Positions 45,962-55,378 of a DNA stretch of 64,000 nucleotides are shown piece after piece; the stretch's first letter is position 1; each line of letters opens with the position of its first letter. Both the position numbers and the translations under genes were made by a program. The notes beneath the pieces are model-generated. The model was not told where the DNA came from. It saw only the letters and a list, made by a program, of their open reading frames with translations, and did no database searches. Origin of the DNA: Rossellomorea vietnamensis (GTDB taxonomy: Bacteria; Bacillota; Bacilli; Bacillales; Bacillaceae_B); assembly GCF_008180615.1 (NCBI RefSeq), contig NZ_VTEH01000001.1:125179-189178 (forward strand), in the 5' to 3' direction.

Positions 45962-46182
45962 GGCTGTTTTCTCAATGGTTGTGGCTTTGAGAAGTAATAG
46001 ATTTCCGCTCCAGGCGGACGACTCCGCGGGGCGGGCGGTGAGCCTCCTCGGCTGCGCCTGCAGGGTCTCACCTGTCCCGCTAGTCCCGCAGGAGATCGTA
46101 CGCCTTCCGCTCCAATCCTTCTACGTAAAGGGGGTGAAGGTAAAGAAGCATTCTAAAGCTTTAATCATTTAGTTAAATAGAC
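45962..46182 (+). repeat. family B GC-rich palindromic repeat, copy 1
   Basis: 221 bp. The left terminus GGCTGTTTTCTCAATGGTTG is the family A terminus. The GC-rich core begins ATTTCCGCTCCAGGCGGACG and ends CGCCTTCCGCTCC. The right end TTTAGTTAAATAGAC matches, in inverse, the left end. The core folds into a long hairpin (GGTGAG / CTCACC, GCGGGG / CCCGC arms). Small frames inside it are spurious. It is followed immediately by a family A copy. Confidence 0.85.
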
Positions 46183-46338
46183 AGTTTTCGCATTTATTAT
46201 TATTTTTGAAAAATCCCCAGAGTTCTCCCCCCTAATTATAATTTCCCTCTCTATATGGGAATCTGCTCAATTACTTTTGCTTCCAGAATATTTCCTCTTA
46301 AGGGCCATAAGATAGTAGCAAACTATACTAAAAAAGCC
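46180..46338 (+). repeat. family A repeat abutting family B
   Basis: 159 bp. Left end GACAGTTTTCGCATTTATTA overlaps the last three bases of the family B copy; interior GAAAAATCCCCAGAG; right end AGCAAACTATACTAAAAAAG then CC. Diverged but with both termini present. Confidence 0.65.
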
Positions 46339-46424
46339 AATAATAAACACAGAATAATGATACTCGCTTCTGATTATCACCGAGTTTTTTAAAGTGTTGA
46401 AATTGAAGTATAGAGTTAATTCTA

Positions 46425-46460
46425 ATAAAAAAGCTAAAGATCGATGAAGACCTTTAGCTG
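46425..46460 (-). terminator. terminator of decayed VanZ gene
   Basis: Stem AGCTAAAG / CTTTAGCT with TTTTTTATT on the minus side, 25 bases after the ancestral stop. Confidence 0.6.
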
Positions 46461-46479
46461 CTGCAACTGCACTATCTAA

Positions 46480-46965
46480 TTAGCAATTCTGTGTGCTATG
46501 GCCTGATTTGTACACTCTGAGAAACAGGAAGATTGGCAAGCAGCCTGCTATTCCTCCGACTGTATTCAGAATTAAATCGTCCACATCAAAGCTTCCAAAT
46601 TTGAATATAAATTGAATGATTTAGAATGTTAAACTTAAACAAAAGGCAGCAAAAGCAACTCTTTTTAAGCTATGAAACCTCACGGAAATTATGGGAAGCA
46701 AAAATCCCAGCGGCATAAAACCAATGATATTTCCCGCCAGGTTTTCTACCCGTAAATTTGTATTGATATCTGCCAAGAACAAATAATACAACATTGTTTT
46801 GAAGGGAATAAAGTTATTCTGATTCCAGTATGCCCCTTCCGTCTTAAATGTAAAATGACTTATGATTTCCGGAAACGAGATATACTTAAATAAAATCATA
46901 TTTGTTAAGATCATTAAGTAAACACAAAGAACAGCCACAGCACCTGCTTTAATTTAAATCCTCAT
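46480..46965 (-). pseudogene. VanZ-like protein with two nonsense codons
   Basis: A 162-codon frame in one phase from an ATG at 46965 (AGGAGAG seven to nine bases upstream) to a TAA at 46480. It is interrupted by TAA at codon 4 (46954-46956) and again at 46621-46623. The product has VanZ features: NFIPFKTMLYYL, then NLAGNIIGFMPLGFLLPI, and after the second stop IIQFIFKFGSFDVDDLILNT and VGGIAGC. The second TAA replaces the Glu codon expected before IIQ. No base is added or lost. Either a young pseudogene or two miscalled bases. Confidence 0.8.
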
Positions 46966-47004
46966 TAAGATGTCTCTCCTGTCCCAATGATTGAAAATTG
47001 TTCT

Positions 47005-47505
47005 TCATACTAGCAGCTTCGACATATAGTACTCATTAAAAAATCTACCTTTGATGAACAAGGAATTTCTCTTTGTACCTTCGATTTCAAATCCTCTATT
47101 TTTATAAAGAGCTACCCCTTCTTGATTTTCTGTTACTGCTGTAAGTTCAAGTCTGGATATTTTATGACGTGCAGCCCACTCTTCAATCCATTGAAACAAT
47201 GAAGTGCCTGCCCCCTGTCCTCTGCAGGACTCGGCTATCCCAATTGCAAGATAAGCAGAATGCTTGGTTCTGAGGGTGTTCCCTCCGATGGCAAATAAAT
47301 ATCCTATCAATCTTCCATCCTTCTCTGCTACTAAGACCGTTGAATTTTCCTGATTCGTTATCCGCTCCAATTGTTTCCGCTGTCCTTCTGAAGTTGTTTT
47401 TCTTTCTCCAGGTTCCATGAGCATAAATCTGGAGCTTGCTTCAACCTCTTTGATGAGGGAGATCAACTCTTCTGCTTCCCCGGCTTCTGCCTCTCTGATT
47501 ATCAT
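47005..47505 (-). CDS. GNAT family N-acetyltransferase
   Basis: 166 residues. It begins MIIREAEAGEAEELISLIKE; acetyl-CoA loop in ESCRGQGAGTSLFQWIE (RGQGAG), beta5-alpha4 motif ENQEGVALYKNRGFEIEG. The sequence resembles the Bacillus YkkB/PhnO-like or ribosomal-protein-type acetyltransferases, but the acceptor is unknown. The ATG at 47505 follows AAAGGTGAG by seven bases. A single gene next to the decayed VanZ gene. Confidence 0.85.
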   Translation of the reverse strand: MIIREAEAGEAEELISLIKEVEASSRFMLMEPGERKTTSEGQRKQLERITNQENSTVLVAEKDGRLIGYLFAIGGNTLRTKHSAYLAIGIAESCRGQGAGTSLFQWIEEWAARHKISRLELTAVTENQEGVALYKNRGFEIEGTKRNSLFIKGRFFNEYYMSKLLV

Positions 47506-47735
47506 AACGTTCTCACCTTTCAATAAAAATATAATATACTGCACATGATAATTTTAAAAAATATTTTTTCCATTCCTGATAATTTTCCGGCGTCGAAAAG
47601 GATCATGATTTACCAATAACCCCAGATACAGTAGGACCTTTCAGTATTTATGTGTTTCCCCAACCTTTTAACCTAATTATTCCAGCAAATCAACTTTTTC
47701 ACAATATGTTTTTATTTAGGGTATTTAAAATCAAA

Positions 47736-47764
47736 ATTAAAACCCGGGAATATTACTCCCGGGC
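47736..47764 (-). terminator. terminator of DUF2188 gene
   Basis: Stem CCCGGGA / TCCCGGG, minus-strand tail TTTTAATTTTG. Confidence 0.85.
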
Positions 47765-47773
47765 TGAAAACTA

Positions 47774-48046
47774 TTATTCATCTTTGTAGTTATGCTGTTC
47801 TTCAATCTGTCCATGTTCGCTGTGAACATAAGCCATGGTGCCTGATTTTTCTGCTCTCTGTTTGGCTTCCTTCACGGCATCAGACTTAGAGCCGGCTGTG
47901 TAAACGGGATCGTCGTTTCCTTCTTCTTTTACCGCCCAGCCCTCTTTATCATGCGGGACAACATGGTATCTTGCCTCATCTGTTCCCGCTCTGTCTTCAA
48001 AGTACTCATTTCGGTTGTTTTGATCATTATTATTGTTGTTTGCCAT
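47774..48046 (-). CDS. DUF2188 domain protein
   Basis: 90 residues. After an Asn-rich start (MANNNNNDQNNRNEYFEDR) comes the DUF2188 motif: YHVVPHDKEGWAVKEEGNDD, then AGSKSDAVKEAKQRAEKSG and AYVHSEHGQIEEQHNY. Such proteins are small, soluble and common in Bacillus; their role is unknown, and they are often stress-associated. The ATG at 48046 is preceded by GGAGG at eight bases. Confidence 0.88.
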   Translation of the reverse strand: MANNNNNDQNNRNEYFEDRAGTDEARYHVVPHDKEGWAVKEEGNDDPVYTAGSKSDAVKEAKQRAEKSGTMAYVHSEHGQIEEQHNYKDE

Positions 48047-48189
48047 GATTAAAACCTCCATTTTAGAATAAGAATATGGTTCTCAGGTATAATTACCCTT
48101 TAATAATCGTAAAAAACATGGAAGGATTGAGGTAATTTTTGTTTTTTTTATCGAATATGCTATTTCGAATAACAGAGTAAGAGAGAAAG

Positions 48190-48224
48190 CAAAAAAGCTG
48201 AAGTGCGTGCCTTCAGCTTTTTAA
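48190..48224 (-). terminator. terminator of SGNH hydrolase gene
   Basis: 12-bp stem AAAAAGCTGAAG / CTTCAGCTTTTT with a seven-base loop. Confidence 0.9.
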
Positions 48225-48237
48225 AACATTTTTACAT

Positions 48238-49212
48238 CTATTCTATTACTTCGGAGTCAGGCTCACTATCATCTGGTTCCACTTCTGCTTCCAAGTCGAT
48301 TTCTTTTACATGCTCCAATACCCGCTTGGCTATAAGTTTATAACCATTTGTATTGGGATGAAAATAATCTTCCGCTAATAACTCCAGATCAGAATCCTCA
48401 AATAAATCAGCCGTCGGAATATAATTTACATTTTCAAATTCCTCTGTGACCGATTTTCCAGCGGTATTCCAGCTCTTCATGACCATTTCCAATTCACTGA
48501 TATTCCCAAAGTAACCTTCAAACGGATTATAAAATCCGATCAAATAAATTTCAGCATCAGGATTATACTCATTAACCTTATCAAAAATCTCCTTCAGCCT
48601 TTCCTTGTACCCTCTCTTCTCTTCTTCAAAAGTTTCCATCTTCAAATCGATGAAATTGCTTTTTACTATTTTCATAATGTCGTTTGCACCAATGGTGATT
48701 AGGACCACATCAGCATTCTTAATAGAGTCGGCTATTTCCTTTTCTTCCAGTCTCTTTAACAATTGATCAGTGCGGTTTCCTCTTTTTCCAAAGTTATCTA
48801 TGGTGATATTTATTTCGTTATCTTCAAACGTATTATTGAGGATTCCGACATAGCCTCCGTTCCCCGTTTCATCTCCTACACCTTGAGTAAGTGAATCGCC
48901 GATGGAAACGACTTTCATGTCTTGGATGAATAAACGGACTACTCCTTTAAGCACTTCCCTGACATTTTCCTTAATTTCTTCAGTGATCGACGAAGGCTTA
49001 TCAGCTTTTTCTTCATCACTTTCTATTTCATTAAGCTCTTTCTTTATCTTTTTCTTCTCTTCAGGGTCCAGATTCTCCAGTTGCTCATTTATTGAAGCAG
49101 TTTGAGTTGAAATACTTACGTGTTCATTTTTTGAATACGGAGAAAAAAAATAAATAAGAATACCTGTTAACAGGAGACCTGTCGTGATCATTAAGATCTT
49201 CAGCTTTTGCAA
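48238..49212 (-). CDS. membrane-anchored SGNH/GDSL hydrolase (YpmR-like)
   Basis: 324 residues. An N-terminal membrane anchor (ILMITTGLLLTGILIYFF) is followed by a charged coil (about 40-95) and a GDSL lipase/esterase domain. Block I is VVSIGDSLTQGVGD (catalytic Ser near 105), block III TIGANDIMK, and block V DYFHPNTNGYKLIA (catalytic Asp and His). A Glu/Asp tail ends the protein. B. subtilis YpmR has the same design. The substrate is unknown; it acts outside the membrane. Confidence 0.88.
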   Translation of the reverse strand: MQKLKILMITTGLLLTGILIYFFSPYSKNEHVSISTQTASINEQLENLDPEEKKKIKKELNEIESDEEKADKPSSITEEIKENVREVLKGVVRLFIQDMKVVSIGDSLTQGVGDETGNGGYVGILNNTFEDNEINITIDNFGKRGNRTDQLLKRLEEKEIADSIKNADVVLITIGANDIMKIVKSNFIDLKMETFEEEKRGYKERLKEIFDKVNEYNPDAEIYLIGFYNPFEGYFGNISELEMVMKSWNTAGKSVTEEFENVNYIPTADLFEDSDLELLAEDYFHPNTNGYKLIAKRVLEHVKEIDLEAEVEPDDSEPDSEVIE

Positions 49213-49702
49213 GTTGACTTTACACCTGCCAATTAGATTTATTTTCTATTAAAATGACTTTACAGTAATTCAAAATTTAAAATTGAATAACTTAATGTCA
49301 ATCAGAATAGTCAATATATTTTATCATGTAGAACACATTAGTAAAAGATATCAAAATTTAGTAATGCTTTTTATATACTGTTTGGCAAAGATTGCTGCTC
49401 TTGATTATTCATCGAGGCTGCTAGGGATTTTCATTAATACTTATAAGGATATGTTTGTAAAAGTAAGAATGATTAGATAGTATCAATGTTTTTTTGAGGG
49501 TACCTTTGTTTTTTTTTAACCTAAAGTCTTATTTAGTAAACACTTCCTCAACTTACATTTGTTTCTAAAAGGTCCCCGGCACTTTGGCTAAATTTAAGGT
49601 TCATAGTCACTAGAAAAATGAATATGTTCAGCTAGGTATTGCTCGGTACAAATAAGCAGCATGGCACTAGAGTGAAGAAACACCACCCTGGAGCAATTGA
49701 GT
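49213..49702. other. gene-free region
   Basis: AT-rich. A 65-codon plus-strand frame (49283-49480) lacks a ribosome binding site and family likeness and is not called. No repeat was recognised. Confidence 0.3.
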
Positions 49703-49743
49703 AAAAAAAACGCCTGTCTCCCTTTGAATTACGGGAGCAGGCA
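49703..49743 (-). terminator. terminator of PH-domain gene
   Basis: GCCTG-CTCCC / GGGAG-CAGGC stem with TTTTTTTTAC on the minus strand. Confidence 0.85.
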
Positions 49744-49756
49744 GTACATGGATTTG

Positions 49757-50371
49757 TCAATTTTGGATATATCGATTAAAAATTTCTCCAAAATCTTTTT
49801 TCGTGTTCGTTTGGTAGTGGTCGTTTAACCAGGCATAGGCAAATGATGTGGTTTCTTTGAACTCATTTGAAATGTCGTTATCGTGGAAGCGGTTATTATG
49901 AATGAGATCCTTTGAAACCGTCAAACTTCTTTCAGCCCAGTCGAGTTTGCGCTTCCCTTCTTCTTGGATATGAGAAATGGCCAGTAGAGATTTATATAAA
50001 TCTGCAATGGCTTCTCCTTCCTTTTTATCAATATCCACGGACACTGGTTTATCGCCTAGTGTGAATTTGATTTCCAGGTCAAGGTCGATTGTTCCGGCAG
50101 TTTCAATTGAAACATCGCTGATAGGATGTTGATAGTATTCATAACGATACAAATTTCGTTTGCTGCTTGCTGCTTTTTCTCCATCAAGGTGAATCAGCGC
50201 CCTATTGGTAAAACAGTATTCATCCGTCTTGGACTTGATTAAAAAATGAATTTTTTCGCCATCTTCATGAAGGACATAATCATCCGATAACGTTTTGTCA
50301 AAGTCCTCTTTCTTAATGATTTTTCCGATATCGCTTAGGCCCAGTGCATCACTTGCTAATTTCTTGAACAT
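49757..50371 (-). CDS. yvbH: bacterial PH domain protein (YvbH-like)
   Basis: 204 residues, the same length as B. subtilis YvbH. Residues about 25-125 form a bacterial pleckstrin-homology fold (EKIHFLIKSKTDEYCFTNRA LIHLDG pattern split as KSKTDEYCFTNRALIHLDG; ISDVSIETAGTIDLDLEIKF). A helical C-terminal part follows. Soluble; the function is unknown. AGGGGTCG lies upstream of the ATG. Confidence 0.8.
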   Translation of the reverse strand: MFKKLASDALGLSDIGKIIKKEDFDKTLSDDYVLHEDGEKIHFLIKSKTDEYCFTNRALIHLDGEKAASSKRNLYRYEYYQHPISDVSIETAGTIDLDLEIKFTLGDKPVSVDIDKKEGEAIADLYKSLLAISHIQEEGKRKLDWAERSLTVSKDLIHNNRFHDNDISNEFKETTSFAYAWLNDHYQTNTKKDFGEIFNRYIQN

Positions 50372-50571
50372 GTTACGACCCCTTTTCTTATTGATCTATT
50401 AAACTTTCAACTTCTTCATGCTATCAATAAATCCCATCTATCGTAAACGTTTTTAACTTTCCAAACCCTTTCATCCTATTCAGCTCTACACTAATTCATG
50501 CTAAAAAACCGCTTAAAAATACGAGAGTAGAATCTAGGCCTCTACTGAGTCTGCCTTAGAACGAAAGCTAC

Positions 50572-51042
50572 TTATAAGTCGATCTCCATTACCCTCATTT
50601 TTGTCTTAAGATTCATTGATTCATAAAATTTTATGGCACTCTCATTAAATTCCCATACGCCTAATTCTAACGAATCTGCCTCTATATTTTTTGCAAATTC
50701 CACTATTTTCTCGAAGAATTTTCTTCCCACTCCCTTTCCTCGGAACTTAGAATCCACACCAAAATCATCCATGTAGACAACTTTCTTTGGTTTTAGAATG
50801 GGTCTATCAGCTGAGTGTTTTACAGTTAAGATAGTATAAGCGACTGGCTGGTCTTCTTCTAATAAAAATATCTTCGTGTCTTTTCCATCTATTAACTTGT
50901 TAAAATAAGCCTTGTCGAGCGTGATATCAGCCATCTTATAGTGGTCTGGTCTTTCCTGTGTATGAATATCGTGAACCTGCTTCTGTATTCGATGAACAGC
51001 ATCGTAATCATTCTTTCCGGCTTCTCTAATATAACATTCCAT
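50572..51042 (-). CDS. GNAT family N-acetyltransferase
   Basis: 156 residues. It begins MECYIREAGKNDYDAVHRIQ; acetyl-CoA site DSKFRGKGVGRKFFEKIVEF; C-terminal NESAIKFYESMNLKTKMRVM. Typical of a RimI-like acetyltransferase; the acceptor is unknown. The start at 51042 is supported by AGGAGG eight bases upstream. The longer frame would run into the terminator of the preceding gene. Confidence 0.87.
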   Translation of the reverse strand: MECYIREAGKNDYDAVHRIQKQVHDIHTQERPDHYKMADITLDKAYFNKLIDGKDTKIFLLEEDQPVAYTILTVKHSADRPILKPKKVVYMDDFGVDSKFRGKGVGRKFFEKIVEFAKNIEADSLELGVWEFNESAIKFYESMNLKTKMRVMEIDL

Positions 51043-51096
51043 TCTACTTTCCTCCTGGTGGTTGATGCTTTTGATTCTGGGAACATTTTCGATAGT

Positions 51097-51134
51097 ATAA
51101 AAAACTGACCTATGCCGATTCATAAGTCAGTTTC
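51097..51134 (-). terminator. pbpA-like gene terminator
   Basis: Stem AAACTGAC / GTCAGTTT with TTTTTTATAC on the minus side, between the penicillin-binding protein gene and the GNAT gene. Confidence 0.75.
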
Positions 51135-51167
51135 CATGCACTTTCACGATAACGTTCCTCTTCTGTA

Positions 51168-53309
51168 TTACTCACTTGATTCGCTGATATTCTTCTCTTC
51201 CCCACTATCTCGCTGTTTCTTCAATTCAAAATATTTGTCCATAATTCTTCTGGAAATATCTTTATTGATATAAGGATCTGTTTTCCCGTTATGTGACGCC
51301 GGCACAACAGTAGAGTAGGCAATTTCAGGCTGATCGTAAGGGGCGTATCCTATTAATGTAGTGTTATAAGTTGAGTACTTCAATCCAGTTACAGGATCAC
51401 GAGGCGTAAAGGACTCTGCTGTTCCTGACTTCCCGGCAGCAACATACGGAGCATCGCCAAAGTGGGTAACAGCCGTTCCTTTAGATCCATGGTAAACCTG
51501 GTAGAAGCCTTTTTGAACATTTTCCAGCTGATGAGATGTCACGTTGACCTTATTCAGGATTGTGGGTTCATTTTTCATCTCCATCGCACCCAGGGTCTCT
51601 GGATCCCTCCCTGGCTTTCTTACTTCTTTCAAAATTTGCGGCTGGACTCTGTATCCGCCATTTGCAATCGTCGATACATACTGTGCCAGCTGCAAAGGAG
51701 TATATGTATCAAACTGCCCGATGGCAAAGTCAAGGAGGTTACCAGGCAGACTATATTGGCCCTTATAACCATCGACTTCACCCGGCAAATCTATTCCAGT
51801 ATTCACTCCCAGGCCGAATTGGTTAAAATGATTTCTCAGATTCACCAGGTCCTTCTCGGAGCCATTGATAGGAGCTTTCGGGATGTAATGAGGATTTCCT
51901 GCCATTTTCATGGCAACTTTAAACATATAAACGTTCGAAGATCTTTCCAGGGCATATCGGTCCGTCATCGGTGTGGTGCTGCCACCATTCGTATTAAACC
52001 ACGAAGTTTTCTTGTCATTCGCAATTTCTATAGGCTCATCCACTAAAGACTGCCCCGGGGTGATCACGCCTGCCATGTAACCAGTAAGGACCGTAGCTCC
52101 TTTTACAGCAGAACCTACTTCATAGAAACTGGTATATGTTCCGAGAGCATAATCCATCACTCTGTATTCACCCGTGCTGGGATCTTTTCCATACCTTTTA
52201 CCAACGAGAGCCAGTACTTCTCCGCTATTGGGATCCATCATCACTACAAATGCTCTATCCAAATGCGAGGACCTTCCCTGATGGACATTCTTTAGAAGTT
52301 CTTCGGAAACGATTTTCTCCACTTCCTGCTGAAGCTCCATATCGATGGTGATGACGATATCCTTTCCTCGCTGTCCCTCTTTCATGACCTTCGTCTCCAG
52401 CACGGCTCCGTCCTTCGTAACATTCTTCATCTTTTCTTTGCGCCCGCTCAATATATGTTCATATTGCAGCTCAAGCTGACTCGTTCCGACCCGGTCATTA
52501 CGGCTGTAATCCTTCGATAAATAATAATCAACCATTTCACTTGGTAGCCCTTGCTTTGATGAAGACACACTGCCCAGTATGGAACGGATCGTATTCTCAA
52601 ACGGATACACTCTTTCCCAATCTGTGGTTGTATTGATGCCTGGTAATTCAGATAGGTTCTCACTAACTACGGCAAATTCTTTCTGGCTTACACCTTCGTT
52701 CTTGATGATTTTAGGCGTAAGTGCGTATCCCGTACTTAATTCACGGTAAATCGCAAGGTTTTCAATATCCTGTTCAGTGAGGGAGGCTAAATCCTGTTCA
52801 GATATTCTCTCCAAAGTCATCTGATAAATCTTGTTATTCTTTTCTTTAGAAGAAAGATCTTTGTTCCTTGCGATCTCCTTTTTTTCCTCAACTGTTACCT
52901 TTTTATCAGCTGCTTTCTTATTAGTTAAAATCCAATAATCCTTTTGATCTCTTTCTCTTACAGATGAAGTATCCATTTCAATAAGCTGCGCCAGTTTCAC
53001 CGCCACTTCCATCATGTCTTCTGGATTAGATGACTGCGGCGGAGTATAGGTAATAGCATTTCTAGCCACGTTATCAACGATGACTTTCTCTGTACGGTCA
53101 TAGATCTTTCCTCTTGGTACACTGTTGGTTACAACAACATCTTCTGTTCTCTCGACTTCCTGTTTATATCCCTCACCTGATACTATCTGAACAACTCCCA
53201 GCCTTAAAATCAGTACTGAGAATAAGAGAAATACAAAGAAAAACAAGAGATTCATCCGGACAGGGACATGCCTGTTCTTCTTTTTCTTCTTCTGTTTCTT
53301 TTTATCCAT
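51168..53309 (-). CDS. pbpA: class B penicillin-binding protein (PBP2a/PbpA type)
   Basis: 713-residue peptidoglycan transpeptidase, close to B. subtilis PbpA (716) and PbpH (704), which act in cell elongation. A very basic N terminus (DKKKQKKKKKNRH), one membrane anchor (FFFVFLLFSVLILRL), the PBP dimerisation domain with PRGKIYDR, then the transpeptidase: SAVK (SxxK, about residue 398), SSN (about 455) and KSGT (about 624), all intact. The ATG at 53309 follows AGAAGGTG; the frame continues 43 codons upstream without support. A single gene. Confidence 0.92.
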   Translation of the reverse strand: MDKKKQKKKKKNRHVPVRMNLLFFFVFLLFSVLILRLGVVQIVSGEGYKQEVERTEDVVVTNSVPRGKIYDRTEKVIVDNVARNAITYTPPQSSNPEDMMEVAVKLAQLIEMDTSSVRERDQKDYWILTNKKAADKKVTVEEKKEIARNKDLSSKEKNNKIYQMTLERISEQDLASLTEQDIENLAIYRELSTGYALTPKIIKNEGVSQKEFAVVSENLSELPGINTTTDWERVYPFENTIRSILGSVSSSKQGLPSEMVDYYLSKDYSRNDRVGTSQLELQYEHILSGRKEKMKNVTKDGAVLETKVMKEGQRGKDIVITIDMELQQEVEKIVSEELLKNVHQGRSSHLDRAFVVMMDPNSGEVLALVGKRYGKDPSTGEYRVMDYALGTYTSFYEVGSAVKGATVLTGYMAGVITPGQSLVDEPIEIANDKKTSWFNTNGGSTTPMTDRYALERSSNVYMFKVAMKMAGNPHYIPKAPINGSEKDLVNLRNHFNQFGLGVNTGIDLPGEVDGYKGQYSLPGNLLDFAIGQFDTYTPLQLAQYVSTIANGGYRVQPQILKEVRKPGRDPETLGAMEMKNEPTILNKVNVTSHQLENVQKGFYQVYHGSKGTAVTHFGDAPYVAAGKSGTAESFTPRDPVTGLKYSTYNTTLIGYAPYDQPEIAYSTVVPASHNGKTDPYINKDISRRIMDKYFELKKQRDSGEEKNISESSE

Positions 53310-53735
53310 GGATAACACCTTCTCTTCAAAACTTCTTATGAATAATTGAAGTGAAACGCCAAAAATAGAAATAATTATAGCATTTTCTAAATATTTACAC
53401 TTCAGTTTCATTATTTCAAACTTCAACTTCAACTTCAAGGCTATTAGACTATTTTAATGGAAAAAAGAAGAAGAAATCTGACCTAACTCGGGTGTACCTG
53501 TTTGACGAAGATTTAAGGAAGAGAGGCTTCCCTCCTGTTGGACTGTAAATTTTTTATATGAAAATTGCATCCATACATGACATTCTGGTAAAATAAATCT
53601 TTCTTTGAGGATTTCTTGTACTCGTTGTGTCAGCTGCTGAAGAAAATTATCCTCATCCCGAGCTATTCTTACATTGGTCTTCGCAGCCTAAAGCAATTGC
53701 AGTCTTTTTCACCAAGCAGCGATTTGTTTAGCATA
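53310..53735. other. gene-free region upstream of pbpA-like gene
   Basis: Contains the short direct repeat of CTTCAACTT (near 53418-53435). No coding frame or known RNA was recognised. Confidence 0.3.
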
Positions 53736-53856
53736 GGCTGTATTCGTAAACTTTGCTGCTATTTAAAAAGAATTTCCCAAAATCCATTATTCCACTAGAG
53801 AGGAAAACTCTTTGTATCCGGGATATACGAAAGCAGCAATATATGCGAAAACTGCT
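53736..53856 (-). repeat. deleted family A repeat (minus orientation)
   Basis: 121 bp. Plus-strand left end GGCTGTATTCGTAAACTTTG then CTGCTATTT (reverse of the usual right end); plus-strand right end GCAGCAATATATGCGAAAAC then TGCT (reverse of the usual left end). About 70 bases of the middle are missing. Confidence 0.75.
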
Positions 53857-54015
53857 TTACATAAAACTCTTTTTCCTTAATTTATGTACAATTTTTTGCC
53901 ATCCTGATAGGCAGCCGCCCACCCCGCCAAGATTCCAACAGGGAGGTTTGGCATGAGCTTAAAAAGGGAAAAAACCTGAAAATATTTTGCCTAAAAAAGA
54001 AGGTGAGGAAATCAT

Positions 54016-55263
54016 ATGAAACTTGGTTTGACAAGCAAGATTATTATCGGCTTAATTGCCGGTGCCATTACTGGCTTATTACTGAATATCTTTGCAAAAG
54101 ATGTATTTGATATAGCAGACCCTTATTTATTCACTCCATTAGGAAGAATCTTTCTTAATTTAATTTCCATGCTCGTGGTTCCCATTGTGTTTGTGTCAAT
54201 TGTACTTGGCTCAGCCGGCCTTGGAGATCCTAAAAAGCTCGGAAGGATCGGAATCAAAACAATCCTATTCTTTCTTCTGACAACCTGCATCGCGATTGTT
54301 ATCGGACTTTCACTGGCGAATGTCATTGACCCCGGACTTGTTGAAGGTATAGACACGACGAATAATGAAGGTTTTGAAACAGAAGAAGCTCCTCCAGTCG
54401 GCGAGACACTGATGAACATCATTCCTAAGAATCCGCTCGCTGCAATGACAGAGGGAAATATGCTGCAAATTATTGCGTTTGCCATCTTCATTGGGTTTGG
54501 TTTGACGGCATTGGGAGACAAAACAAAAGGGATACTGAAATTGGTTGATCAGGCAAATGACCTGCTGATGTATCTCGTGACCCTGGTTATGAAATTTGCC
54601 CCCTACGGTACATTCGGATTGATCGCTTCAGCAATTGGAAGCCAGGGCTGGGGAGCCATTAAGGCTATGTGGCTCTATATGATGGTAGTCATTCTTGCCT
54701 TAGTGGTCCATGCAGCCGTCACTTATGGAGGAGCTGTACTGCTTCTGGCTCGCAAAAGTCCACTATGGTTCTTCAAAAATTTCAGCCCGGCTATGAGTGT
54801 GGCCTTCAGTACATCCAGCAGTAATGCAACCCTTCCAATTTCAATGGAGACAGCACAAAAAAGATTGAAGGTTTCTGAGCCTGTCAGCTCTTTCGTACAG
54901 CCATTGGGCGCAACCATCAACATGGATGGCACTGCGATCATGCAGGGGGTTGCCACGGTTTTCATAGCCCAGGTATACAGTGTTGACCTTTCTATCGGAG
55001 AATTGGTTACTGTAGTGCTGACTGCCGTGCTAGCCAGCATTGGGACAGCCGGCGTCCCTGGTGTAGGACTCATTCTGCTCGCAATGGTACTTAGCAGCGT
55101 GAACCTTCCTGTTGAAGGCATTGGCTTGATTCTTGGTATTGACAGGCTGCTTGATATGGCAAGAACTTCGATTAATATTTCTGGAGATGCCGCTTGTGCG
55201 CTTATCGTTTCTGAAAGTGAGAAAAAACGCGAAAATACAGGTGAGAACATAAATAACGAGTAG
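54016..55263 (+). CDS. dicarboxylate/glutamate:cation symporter (SDF family)
   Basis: 415-residue secondary transporter of the sodium/proton:dicarboxylate family (GltP/DctA/GltT class). Eight helices and two re-entrant loops are marked by TSSSNATLPISM (HP1 serine-rich loop), ATINMDGTAIMQG (TM7 NMDGT), LASIGTAGVPGVGLI (HP2), and DRLLDMARTSINISGDA (TM8 with the Asp and Arg/Asn used for substrate). It is probably an acidic amino acid or C4-dicarboxylate uptake system; TM8 Arg in ARTSIN favours glutamate/aspartate. Ends with a strong terminator. Confidence 0.92.
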   Translation: MKLGLTSKIIIGLIAGAITGLLLNIFAKDVFDIADPYLFTPLGRIFLNLISMLVVPIVFVSIVLGSAGLGDPKKLGRIGIKTILFFLLTTCIAIVIGLSLANVIDPGLVEGIDTTNNEGFETEEAPPVGETLMNIIPKNPLAAMTEGNMLQIIAFAIFIGFGLTALGDKTKGILKLVDQANDLLMYLVTLVMKFAPYGTFGLIASAIGSQGWGAIKAMWLYMMVVILALVVHAAVTYGGAVLLLARKSPLWFFKNFSPAMSVAFSTSSSNATLPISMETAQKRLKVSEPVSSFVQPLGATINMDGTAIMQGVATVFIAQVYSVDLSIGELVTVVLTAVLASIGTAGVPGVGLILLAMVLSSVNLPVEGIGLILGIDRLLDMARTSINISGDAACALIVSESEKKRENTGENINNE

Positions 55264-55274
55264 AATGTGAAAAT

Positions 55275-55303
55275 TCTCCCATTTAAAATGGGAGACTTTT
55301 TTC
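55275..55303 (+). terminator. symporter gene terminator
   Basis: CTCCCAT / ATGGGAG stem, TTTTTT tail on the plus strand, 11 bases after the stop. Confidence 0.9.
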
Positions 55304-55378
55304 ATAACACTGTATTTCATGACGTTGAAAAAGGAGATCCTTTATAGATTCCCTTTTAAAATTATATTTGTTCTCAGA

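Noticed and set aside
45975..46172. Protein-coding frames inside the GC-rich repeats (also 60666-60863 and 61295-61579)
   Set aside because: The same frame appears in all three copies only because the DNA repeat is conserved; there is no ribosome binding site, and the sequence is a palindromic non-coding element.
46621..46623. In-frame stop in the VanZ-like gene as a selenocysteine codon
   Set aside because: The codon is TAA, not TGA, so the SelB/tRNA-Sec system cannot read it.
49283..49480. 65-codon plus-strand frame
   Set aside because: AT-rich chance frame without ribosome binding site.
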